Source: Rallus limicola (lineage: Eukaryota > Chordata > Aves > Gruiformes > Rallidae). Taken from it: a stretch of 64,000 nt of DNA. This document shows positions 9,816 through 20,325 of the stretch, piece after piece. The first letter of the stretch is position 1. Each line of letters begins with the position of its first letter. The notes under the pieces were generated by a model. It did no database searches and was not told the origin of the DNA. It worked only from the letters and a program-made list of their open reading frames with translations. The stretch is taken from the NCBI GenBank assembly GCA_022605955.1, contig JAKCOZ010000003.1, forward strand, positions 47,430,179 to 47,494,178. The letters run 5' to 3'. Both the position numbers and the translations under genes were made by a program.

Positions 9816-12800
9816 GCTATCAAGTTCTCAAACTATTCCTTCTTTGCAAAGAAAGAACCCTTCAATTCATGTGGCTGGAGCCTACAAAATTCTGTCTACA
9901 GAAACAACACTGTATTTTTGCTTTTCCATGAAAACCTATTATCCAAGGACCAGGGTGAGGCAGTTGGAAGGAATTAGTGAGATTTGTACTGGCAGATCTT
10001 GCAACATTCACCCCAGAGATATTAACTCTTTCTCTTGGAGATCATAGATCATTCCTGACTTACCAAAACCTGTCTAGTCACAAAACAGAACGGTAGATCT
10101 TTGTATTTGCTTTTTCTTTCTACAGAAGGTGTTAACTAGCACCAGAAAGTTTTAATCAATACAGGCATGTATATGATACATGCATGTATATCATATATGT
10201 ATTTACAGAGGTATCATGGAAGCCACATACTATTTTGAACTCCACCCCCAATTCAAATTCAAGACATAAATTATGTGCAATTTTCTCCCCCCCAAAAAAA
10301 AGTTTAGGCAGGAGATTACAGCTTTGGGTGGTCTTGAAACATCTTTAAGAATCCAAAGGGACCTTCAGAAGAATAGAGACACAGCTAGGGATTAGACTGG
10401 CAGAAGGGCTACTGCACAGATGTAAGGTCAAGAGTACCTCAAGAAAAGGTCAAGTAGGAATAAATACAATACAGGAGTTTCAAAAATAGCACAGTTTGTG
10501 GCTTACCCTTCAAGTCTTTCTCTGAGGTTTTCTCACAGTAAATAACAAGACAACTCCCCTATAGAACTTCCTACAAAAGACTTTAGAGATGTACATTTAC
10601 AAGCACAAAATGACTCTTCTCTTTATGACAGAAGTGCTTCTGGTGTTAGGTCATGTCAACATAGATCCTTTGCCATTTTAGCCAGTTTTATCAGCTAGGT
10701 TTCTGTTCATTAGGAATATTTATTATCAATGTCAGAGTTACTGGGAGGTTTCTTTTTAAGTTTATAGTACTTTGTTATCTTTTCAGGAGTATCTATTATA
10801 TTTGAAGTAAAAGAGCTGAATCCAGCAGCAAGCTGAAAGCAGTCAAGTGCCTTTAAGAGGCTGGTTTTACATCAAAGGCACATTAAAACAGATGGATGTG
10901 AGTCTGGGACCTTAGCTTCTTATTTTCTTATCTAAATTTATTACATATATTTTCTGTCTACTATGCATACTCTTGTGTCCAAAGCTGTAGATCAAACTCA
11001 GATGCTATAAAGTGCTCCACTCTATAAAGATTCAGAGGAAGTAATAAATTTATTTATCCAAGGAGTTTACAAAACCCTACAACTCTCTGTACCCTGTTCC
11101 TCCTCTCTTTCCCATTGGGAATTTCCTTCACAGCACAAGAAGACTCTTTGAGCCTAGCCTGGGGGATGGGGATCTCACATTGGATGACCCAAAGGACTGA
11201 AGGCATACAAATAAGGAAATAGATATTTCCTGAGATGACTCATTGGTGTCTTGCCCATGGCATTACCGAGCAGGTCCTACTGCTGCTAGAGTCCTCCTGG
11301 ATAGTTGTCTCTTTAATGTCTTATTGAAGAACTGTGGTGTGGCCAGGGGAAAAAAGTAATGCAGAAGCATTGTGGGAGGTCGACTTTTTATTGTTAAGGC
11401 AGGGGACACAAAGACTGGTCCTGCTTCCCTGGGACAGTGCTCCCATGGAGGTACCTGACACACAGTAGGAGCACTTCACCTTGTAACACAGCTGCTCTGA
11501 AGTTGGGACCTTCATGATGTCCAAAGCTGGTGTAAACTACATAGCTCTTGTACCTGATATCTCTTGCATAGCTGTGAACAAAACCCACGGAGGTTCTAGT
11601 AATGTCTACCTGTAACGAAGCAGCTGCACTGAGTCTATTTCCTATGAAGTACTGGTTAAGGCAGGATCAGCTCTGACTGACCTGTGATCTGGTGTCTCAT
11701 AGAAGAGAATTGTCATAGCCATCAGACATTTTAAAATTGTGTCTCTAGTTGGTTGGTCTTCACTGAACTATTGTAAAAGGGGAGATGAAATTACCACACA
11801 TGGATAACTAGAGACCAGAAAGACCACTGATTCTGGGACACTGAACTTTCTCCAGGACTGAGAGAAAGCGAGGCTTATTTGATTTAATCTGTGTAGAAGA
11901 TCTGTGAATGAAGGCAAGGTATCATCAGGGAAAAGTCTCATCTGATTATGTTGGAGGAGACGTGACATCTTGCAAATAGGGAACTGGCACTGGATGAAAA
12001 GGATGGAAGCTGCGTCCTGGCACCAGATGATTTGGTCTGAGCTAGTGCAGGTAAAAGTAATATTTTTCACAGGCAACATTTATCCTCATGAGCCATGGCT
12101 GCGTCCTGTGCTTGGGGTCCTGTCTTACCAGAAATGTCAAGAGCTGAAGTTCAGCTGCTTGTGAATCCCTGAGCACCTGAGAGTTTTCCTTTTCTCTTTT
12201 GACCAGACCTCCAGAATGGGTAAGCACAGATCCAGAAAAGGCCCATGAGGAAGTATCCTGCGTGGGGTGCTCATGTGCTGCATCTGAAGGGTTCATGGAG
12301 ACAACCCTGGAGAATCAACCACCAACTGTCAAGCATTTTAAGGGGAGGTTGTGTGTCTGACAGCTTGAGTTTAGGAGAAAAAAGGATGACGTATTTGCAA
12401 GAGCAGTGTCAAGTGGGTGACCCCACAGCACTGTCCTACAAGGTGTTTTGAAGAAAAATTTACTGCAGGCCACAGACCTAATGTGTTATGTCCAAGTTAA
12501 AGAGAAGAGTAACAATTGTCTGAGTAGGATGCAACACTATCTTCACCCAGAGCTCCCACGCAGCCCACTCCACTGAGCACTATGACTTCCCTCCAGCTGT
12601 AGAGCTGCTGCACGAGAGGAAACCAATAAAGCATCATCTCAACCATTTAGAAACTTTGAGGTTGTGCTCTGCCCACTCAGGATTCAGGCACAGATCTCAG
12701 TCCTTGGGAGGAACAAGTTCATGTGCGTCAGCTGAGCCACAGTTGCGAACTATTTTTTATTCTCAGCGTAAAAGGTGGTAGCTTTAGCATTTCAGGCTAA

Positions 12801-13649
12801 AAGTGTGCATGATCACAATGTACTTACTTAGTGCAGAAGACCTCCTCCAGAATGGGAACTCAGCGATACCTGATGTCTCTCCCACCTAGAGGGCAGCAGC
12901 AGCCATCAGAAAGATCATAAATGAAAGACTGAGTTATAAAACTGTCATTCTGTCACTGCAGCATCTCCATGTGGAAAGCTATGATGTTCAGCAGGGAGAA
13001 CAGAAAAATTGACTTTTGGGATCACTGGGGCACTTCCTTTGTGGAGGATGCCACAGAAATATGGTTCTCTGCTGTGGTTGGGAAACAAACAGCAGATGAG
13101 GACATTGATCTCGTGGTGCAACAGGCACCTCAGTATAAATCTGCATCAGTGTGCACTTTCACACAGACAAGTCCTTTCCTCATCTCTGCCTGCCATGAAG
13201 AAGACAACCTGCATCCCCTGACAACTACCAGGAGGCTTTAGCAGTCTGAAACGCCAGCCTCTACTGCTTCCTCCCCAGCCCCTTTCTCCTTTAGGGCTAA
13301 AGGGAAGGTCAGAAGAGCTTGATCACCCAAGCTCTTGTGAAACTCCTCTGGCCTGTTACATACTGGACACCTACCCCAGGCAGTTCAATTAGAATGTAGC
13401 AACAGCTTTAGTGTCCACTCATAAGGGCATTTAAGAGCTTCTAGCTTGTGATAACTTTTGCTTCACTTCATAAAAATATTTGCAACTGGTGACTGTACCA
13501 AAAGACAGGCAAAAACTGAGCTGCAGAGAGCAGACCTTGTTCTCTCACATGTGCTGCTACACATCACACTACAGACAGCAGCCTTAACTTGTCTTTTTTT
13601 TTAAAGAGTTCTTGCTAGTGCATCAGTCCCATAATACTGTCCTGTTAGC
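9816..13649. other. Non-coding DNA with a small AT-rich palindrome
   Basis: No repeat family or exon is recognised. An imperfect palindrome lies at 10171-10196 and is listed separately. Several open frames of 60-103 codons are present on both strands, none with a recognisable product. Confidence 0.45.
10171..10196. repeat. Imperfect AT-rich palindrome
   Basis: An 8-bp arm ATATGATA and its complement TATCATAT flank a perfect CATGCATG centre with a 2-base bulge. It could extrude as a small cruciform. It lies in a TATA/TGCA-rich patch and may be chance. Confidence 0.5.
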
Positions 13650-13855
13650 ATTGTTATATTTTATTTTTCTGTTATCTTAGTAAACTATCCTTATCCCAAC
13701 CCACGGGCCTCTTAGTTTCTTGGTTTCGGAGTTATTTGTCCCTTCCTTTTCTCTTCCCTTGTTTTCCCCCCCTTTTCCCTTTTCTCCTGCTCTTTTACTT
13801 TAAGGAGCAGGCAGCTGCGTGGATCTCGGCCCACAGCTGGGGTGAAACCACGACA
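13650..13855 (+). mobile_element. 3' part of a family A LTR
   Basis: The stretch matches the 3' half of the LTR at 2429-3284: gcattgtta, a pyrimidine-rich run, AACTATCCTTATCCCAACCC, a long C/T tract, GCAGCTGCGTGG, and the terminal GGTGAAACCACGACA ending at 13855. The U3 half is not seen upstream, so it is a truncated or badly decayed copy, and no target duplication can be tested. Antisense frames across the pyrimidine tract give a lysine-rich peptide that is not a gene. Confidence 0.8.
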
Positions 13856-15894
13856 TACTGTTACTGACTTATCCCTTCCACACAACACTGAAACAAGGTC
13901 TCTGCAATGTGTATTATATACAGCCTTCAAAACTCACAGAAAAGAAACCCACATGCTCACATTCAGGCATATGTTGCCTCACCCAACACTGGCACTGTTT
14001 AGATCCTCCAGGTTTATATTTGAAAACAGAGAAACTCTCCTAAAGTAACAGGACTATGCTGCTAGTCTAGAAATACAAATGAGAAAGTGCCTCAGAGGTT
14101 GTCCAGGCTGTCCGAAGGTTCATTAGACATTAGTTATGTTTGGTCTGACCTAATATTACATTTCTCTCTGGAATGTCTCTAAAGAATGATGTTGTCATAA
14201 GAATAGAACTGTCAGGACACTCGTCATGACATTTAAGGAGGATCATTGTCATCGGAATGATGGTGTTATGTGTCCCCTCCAGCATGTGCTGTGTTGTCTG
14301 GCACCTGATGCTGTTGAGGTACCTCAGTCACATTGGAGGCGTCAAGCCTTATGCAGGGCAAACAGGATGTGGTCCCTCCTTCAAAAATGTCAAAGGCTAG
14401 TAGAGTGGAAAATGACTTGAAAATAAAAATAAATTTCCCACCAACTATTATTTTGTGTGTGAGAGAAGTCACACAAGCAAGAGCCCTTCTGATCTGCAGA
14501 GGTCCCTTAAGTGCAAAATAACAATCCTGTATAGACGTTATCATTATTTTTTATGAAAAGAGAATTAATGAGTAATGGCAGTGATAACTTTCTTTATCAG
14601 GGCATTTACTCCCCTCTTTGTAATTTAATTAATTTCTTGTTTCAATAATTCTTTGGAAAGAGGCTTGTACTGGGTACTTTCTCCCCCTGTACTATTTTTT
14701 CTGCCAATTTAGCAGTTATTTGTTAACCATTTTTCATCAAGTTTCTTACATTCATCATGCTACCTAGCTACTGTTCTTATCCAGCAACTAAAATTCCTTC
14801 AGTAAGTTGTGTTACATCAGTTCTTCAACAAATATGATACTGGTCCTTCAAACAAACAGTCTTTCTGAATGTAATGTGACTAATCTCTTCCTATATGATA
14901 TACTGAAGAGCAAAATTAACTCTTAACAATTTTTAATCTCCAATTCTACATACAGTTTAAAGTCCAGTTATTGCAAAGTACATTTATAAAGAGATTCCAT
15001 AGCTATTAAAACTTCATGTAACTTGTCATGAAGATTAAGGCTTAAAGTCTGCAGTGGCAGATGAAATAAGTTTCTAACAATAGATTTGATTTTTTTTTCA
15101 GTGTCTTCATTCCTCATTGGGTTGCTATGAAACAGAATTAGACTATACTGACATGCAAACTGCACTTGATCTTCCTTGCTTTTCTCCTGAGTTCAATTCT
15201 AAGCCTACCCTTGAACTTTGCTTGGGGTGAAGAAAATTTGAACATTTCTATAACTTTTTTCATGTCTGTAATGTTTACTGTTCTTAATACCTGATAGAAT
15301 TCGACTTTAGCTTTTCAGTTAGAGAGTTGCAGACATGGCAGTAAAGCATCAAGGATGGGTCGAGCTGACACTTTAACATGGTTTAGCGTTGTAGAGGTTT
15401 GTGATTTGAAGACCTGCCATGAACCCATTGCTAAATGAGGGCAGCCGGATGGTCTGATTGGCACCTTATTCCCTTGAAATGCTCTCATGTCCAGCAGTTT
15501 TACTGTTGAGAGAAGGGAGAACAAAATTCCCCACTAATTTATTACTTAGTTCTAATAACCTTTTATAGTTGATAATTGGCATATAACTTATTTTAGAGGT
15601 AAAAGTTCAGCTTTCTTCTCTAGATGTAATATATTATCTTGCACATCTTAAGTGCAGTAAGGAACAAAAAGTATAGTCACAGACCGCAGAGTACACTGAA
15701 TTGGAGAGAAAGTATATTTAAAGAAAACCACCCTAGAATAATGAGACTTGCAGTCAGGAGTCACTGGTTATCAGATAGCATCAAGAAACAGTGGGCACTA
15801 AAATTTAAGCTTTACAGTTCAGCTCTCTAATCTGAAAGAGCATTTCAAATAAGGGATATATTGCATTTAGCCTCACTTATAATACCATATAAGT
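13856..15894. other. Non-coding DNA, nothing recognised
   Basis: AT-rich sequence between an LTR fragment and the large CR1. No repeat, RNA gene or exon is recognised. Confidence 0.45.
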
Positions 15895-16255
15895 CCCTCC
15901 TGATACCAGTCACCAAGGGGAACTGCCCTGGTGCTGGCCCAACCTGCAGCAAAGCAGCAGCACCAGGGGAAACACCAAGGGAGCAGAGAGACCCTTTAGG
16001 AGCTGGCAGCTTGCATGGGAGAAGCTGAAGTGACCTGGGCATTGCCAAAGAAACTGTGACTACCCCTCACCTATAAAAAACAGGAACACCATGAACAGAG
16101 AATGGCACATCAATCATGGTGTGACACAGTAATTCATATATGGAAGGACGCACGGGGTGGGCAAAGCCACCCTACCAGCTCAAATGGTCTTTGTCACAGT
16201 GATTGGCATGCACCTCAGAGCTAGAACCAGTGTTTCTACTGAGAAAGTCACCGTG

Positions 16256-17194
16256 ATGTCTGATACTTCCACCTAGACAGAACTGATGAGGAAGAAAACT
16301 CCAGTACAGACTAGAGATTGCAATGAGTTTCCAGACACTTCTCCTGGAGAAAAGATAAGCACTGGCGTAAGCTATGCACAGGTTAATGATCTGTTGTGTC
16401 AGGTGGCTGAGTTGCAGGAAACAGTTAAAAGACCATGTAGTATATGGGGGGCCAAGGAGATAGATTAGTGGTTTCAGAACCATGCTTCTGTGGCAGACAC
16501 CAGAGAGGATGAGGCATCTTGGACCCTGGTGACCCACAAAAGCATGATCAGCTTCAGTCCCCACCCTCCAGCATTGCAACCGATATGTTACTGATAAAAC
16601 AGATATGCGGCTTTAGCAGTTGCAGACATGCACAAACAAGGTCTGCATGGAAAAACTGTACTAGCAGCACATGGTGGATACTGCAAAAAGAAATGTGTGC
16701 TTGTAGTGGGTGACTCTCTGTTGAGGGGCATTGAGGTGCCCATTTGGTGGCCTTACAGAGAGTCATGAGAGATATGCTGCTTTCTGGGAGCTAAGGTCCA
16801 AGATGTGGCTGAGAGGGTATCACAACTTGTCAAGAGCACAGACTACTTACTATCCATTGCTACTCTTTCATATGGGCATGAATTTCACCACAAGCCAGAA
16901 AATGTGAAGAATCAAGAAAGACTACAAAGCCCTGAAGATAAAAGTGAAAAGTATTGGTGCCAAAGTTATCTTTTCTTCCATTTTACCACTAGAGGAAAGG
17001 GTTCAGCCAAAAATAAATGTGGAATGCAAATGAGGTTATGGGTTTGTGGTGTTTTTGAGAGTGTTTTGTCTTTTACAGCAATGAGACATTCTTTAATTAC
17101 TAAAGCCTGTTAGGGAGGGAGCAAGAGGCCTAGAAGAGGCAAGGGAATCTTTGGCAGCAAGCTGGCCAACCTGGTGAGGTGGGCTTTAAATTAA
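16256..17194 (+). pseudogene. CR1 ORF1 relic with GDSL esterase-like motif
   Basis: The relic begins near ATG 16256 and is soon broken by a stop. A segment at about 16370-16465 reads YAQVNDLLCQVAELQETVK, which fits the coiled-coil-like N-terminal region of CR1 ORF1. At 16697-16720 the codons give VLVVGDSL, with the GDSL motif at 16709-16720. This is block I of the SGNH/GDSL esterase domain known in CR1 ORF1 proteins. A later FHMG-x-N-type segment (about 16868-16890) matches block III. Near the end, GKGIFGSKLANLVRWALN precedes the stop at 17192-17194. The catalytic DxxH segment expected just before it is not readable. Several frameshifts prevent any product. ORF1 of CR1 is thought to bind nucleic acid or membranes; the esterase role is not settled. 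Confidence 0.75.
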
Positions 17195-17222
17195 AGGACT
17201 CAGAGAGCAGGATCCAAAGTGC

Positions 17223-18827
17223 CAATGCTCACCCACTGCAACCAAATGGAGAACCTGCCAGGCCTACCAGACCAACAACAGACGTTTCTTAGCTGCCTCC
17301 AAAGATGTGAACAAGAAGGCCAACCGTGCCCCATGCCCGTGCAGCCTGGGGAACAAACAGGAGGAACTGGAGCTCCATGCTCAGTCAGAAAATTATGGTA
17401 CCATAGGAGTAACTGAAAAATAGTGGGACAACTCACATGACTGGAGGATTGTGATGGATGGCTATAGACTGTTTCATAAAGACAAGCAGGGAAGAAGATT
17501 GCCCTTACAATTGATGGGCCCCAAGAATATCCACCAAGGGTGTAAAGAGAGCCATCTGACATTGTTGTGAGGCTGGTCTCCATAATCTTTGAGAAGTTGA
17601 GGAGATCAGGGGACATCCTAGAAGACTGGAAGAAAAATAATGTCACTCCCATCTACAAGAAGAGTTTAAAGGAGGATCCAGGAATTTATATGCCCAGAAG
17701 TCTTACATCAGTCCCTGGGAAAGCTATGGAATGAATCCTCCTGGGGGCTATTACAAGTTAAATGAAGCATGTGATCAGGAAAGGCCAGCACAGATTCACC
17801 AAGCGCAAATTGTGCATGACAAACCTGATCATCTTTTGTGACAAAGTAATCTGTGTAGTTGATGTTGGGAAAACAGTGGAAATTGTGTACCTCCAAGGCT
17901 TTGGATACAGTTTTCCACAGCCTCCTCCTAAAGAAGCAAATGTCTTCTGTACTAGATGCAAGGTCTGTAAGGTGGTGGCTGACAGGATGCATGCAGAAGG
18001 AGGTCTTTTTCTATCTAGCAACATGTCACCGATGTTGTCCCCCAGGGATTGAAAATGGGCCCAATACTGTTTAATATCTGCAAAAGTCGTCTGGATGATA
18101 GGATTAAGTTTGTGGATGATATCAAACTGAGTGGGAAAGGGAGAGCCATCCTGCAGGAGGACCTAGTCAGGCTGGAAGACTGGACTAATGAGAACCTTAT
18201 GAAATTCAACATGGACAAGTGTAAGGTCTTTCACTGAGAAAACACAATGCAGGAGTTAAGTACAGGCTGGGATCCACCTGGCTGGGGAGCAGCAATGTGG
18301 AAAGGGACATGGGGTCCTGGTGATCAACAGGCTCAGTATGACTGAAGAGTGTGCTGCTGTGGCAAAGAAAACCAGCAGCATGTTGGGCTGCATCAACAAG
18401 GGCATCACCAGCAGATATAAAGAAATCATTATTCCAATCTACTCAGCACTTGTCAGGCCACATCTGGAATAATGTGCTTGGTTTTGGTCTCAAACATGAA
18501 AAAAAAAATGTGGATAGGTTGGAAAGTGTCCAGAGGAGGGGGACCAGGATGATCAAAGGACTAGGAGAAAATAAGGCTTAGGGGTGATATCACCATGTGG
18601 CTACAAAGGAGATGGAGACTCCCTTTTTACAAGGAGTCACATGGAAAAGACAAGGTTTAATGGGTGCGAGTTACTTCTGGGGACATTCTAATTGGACACA
18701 AGAGGAAAAGTTTGTCACAGTGAGAATAATCAGTCATTGATATAATCTCTCCAGGGAAATGGTGGGTTTCCCAACATTGGACACTTTTACAGTTCAGCTG
18801 GACAGGGTACTGGGTCATCTTGTCTAA
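17223..18827 (+). pseudogene. CR1 ORF2 relic with internal deletion
   Basis: The first part (about 17340-17500) has NKQEELELHAQSENY and HDWRIVMDGYRLF-type sequence, the N-terminus of the apurinic-like endonuclease of CR1 ORF2. From about 17560 the sequence jumps to the reverse transcriptase region with FEKLRRSGDILEDWKK, then ILLGAITS-type and KGQHRFTKRKLC segments. A degenerate catalytic box FVDDIKLSG lies at about 18109-18135, still with two aspartates, followed by LMKFNMDKCKVFH. The C-terminus REMVGFPTLDTFTVQLD-like ends at the stop 18825-18827. The middle and C-terminal endonuclease and the start of RT are missing, roughly 1.4 kb by comparison with a full element. Stops and frameshifts are frequent. 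Confidence 0.8.
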
Positions 18828-18919
18828 ATCCTGCTGTTGTCTTGATCAGTTTTGCTAAGAAAGGTTGGACAAGATGATCCTTCCAGTCCCATTCAACCTG
18901 GTATTCCATGATTCAATGA

Positions 18920-19737
18920 CTTAAAGTATCTTTTCTCAGGTGGGAAGCAAGAAGATGATCAGGATCACTCATGGGATTTCTGTATGTTGTCTTACTGACT
19001 GACAGTTTCTGCCTTTGGGGATGCAAGGCAGAGCAGGTAAGCATTTTGTGTTTGTACTGCAACATTGCTATGAGGGATTAAATCACTGAAATGGGTAGTT
19101 CTGTGACCATTTCTTAAGCCTGTGGCAGTATTTTCTATGTCATGATTTAGTGTTACATTGATTTCCACTTCAATTTGGCTAAATTTTATTTGTCCAATGC
19201 ATCTGTGCTTGCAACATGGAAAAGTACTCTGTAAAAATACTGTTTGGCTGATGGCTGCATCTTCCTCCCATGTCACACTTGTCAGGACAGATGACTGTTT
19301 CACACTAGATTTTAGTCAGTCCTGCCTGCAGAACCATGGAGGCTGCTGGAGACCCTGTTCTGTAAAGAAGCATACTACATCTCTGCGCAACACCAGTAAA
19401 ATTTTCTTTCTTAATTGCATTCTGCTGAAAAAGGTTCATAAAATCCCAAGAGTGCTGCTTGATATTAAGATAGAGACTGAGGTTCTGGTGTGCCAAAAGA
19501 ATGGAATACACACAGAGTAACTGAAGAGATGCTATTTTCAAGCCAGACTTCATGGATGAAGCAAATGTGACGGTGCTATTACATGATGTTACAGGCAGAA
19601 AAGAAAAGACAGGGAAGAAATGGTGATAGAAGCGTGCTACAGCTTCGGCAGCAGGTTCCTGCTCTCTTGTGTCTAGGTTTCCCCATTACAACCAGCAGTT
19701 TGCACACTTCAGGCAAGTGATGTTGCCTTGCCGTGGT
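18920..19737. other. Non-coding spacer
   Basis: Lies between a CR1 tail and a solo LTR. No repeat or exon is recognised. A 120-codon plus-strand frame at 19158-19520 has no recognisable family. Confidence 0.45.
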
Positions 19738-20320
19738 TGTACTGGGTCTGGAGGGAGTAGGGTTGACCTTCCCCATAGCAGCTCATACCAGACTTGTACC
19801 TAAAACCATGTTGATAGCACACCAGTGTGTTGACCATTGCTGAACAGCACATTGTGCAGCACCAAGGCTTTTTTAATTTCAATTCTCCCTCTCCACCCAC
19901 AGCAATTAGGCTAGGCGTTGGCTAGAACTTGGGAATGGACACAGCCAGGACAGCAGAACCCAACTGATCAAGAAGATATTACATCCCATTACATGATGGC
20001 ATACTGAGCAATAAGTACTCAGTTGGAGGAGGAAAGGGTGATGTTTGTGGTTATGGTGTTTGTCTCCCTCAGAAAGCCTGACACCAGCCAAGGCCCTGCT
20101 TTTTGGGAAGTGGCAGGACATCTATCTGCCAGTGGAAAGTAGTGAATTAATTCCTCTTTTTGCTTGGCTTGTGCACACAGCTTTTACTTTCCATAATAAA
20201 AAGTCATTATCTTGATCCACGAGTCTCCTCACCTTCTGTTTTCTCCCCATCTTGTAGGAGAGGGAAGTGAGAGACCATCTGGGTGGGAGTTTAGTTGTTG
20301 GCCAGGGTCAACCCACTGCA
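19738..20320 (+). mobile_element. Solo LTR, avian endogenous retrovirus family B, with perfect target duplication
   Basis: Begins TGTACTGGGTCTGG and ends GGGTCAACCCACTGCA. The 5-bp sequence gtggt is present immediately before (19733-19737) and after (20321-20325), a perfect target-site duplication. The internal order matches the minus-strand LTR at 33468-34069: GTTGATAGCACACCAG, GGACACAGCCAGGACAGC, GGGAAGTGGCAGGACAT, then AATAAA at 20195-20200 and a pyrimidine-rich U5 end. At 583 bp it is close to the length of the other copy. No retroviral coding sequence flanks it, so it is a solo LTR from recombination between two LTRs. Substitutions relative to the other copy indicate an old insertion. 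Confidence 0.9.
20195..20200 (+). promoter_or_regulatory. LTR polyadenylation signal AATAAA
   Basis: AATAAA lies about 120 bases before the LTR end, at the same relative place as the ATTAAA of the related LTR at 33468-34069. The signal is assigned by position; use is unknown. Confidence 0.45.
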
Positions 20321-20325
20321 GTGGT

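Larger units (their letters stand above)
15895..18919 (+). mobile_element. CR1 retrotransposon with both ORF relics, internally deleted
   Basis: This is the most complete CR1 of the window. From left to right: a GC-richer stretch (about 15895-16255) resembling a CR1 5'UTR; an ORF1 relic with coiled-coil-like and GDSL-esterase segments; the start of ORF2; and, after an internal deletion, the reverse transcriptase and C-terminal region. The 3' end has TGATCCTTCCAGTCCC followed by octamer-like ATTCCATGATTCAATG at 18903-18918. A full CR1 is about 4.5 kb; this one is about 3 kb, the loss being mainly in the endonuclease and N-terminal RT part. Many stops and frameshifts make it an old copy. The left border is uncertain by one to two hundred bases. 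Confidence 0.85.

Noticed and set aside
16172..16579. 135-codon minus-strand open frame
   Set aside because: Antisense to the CR1 5' region and ORF1 relic, with no recognisable protein family.
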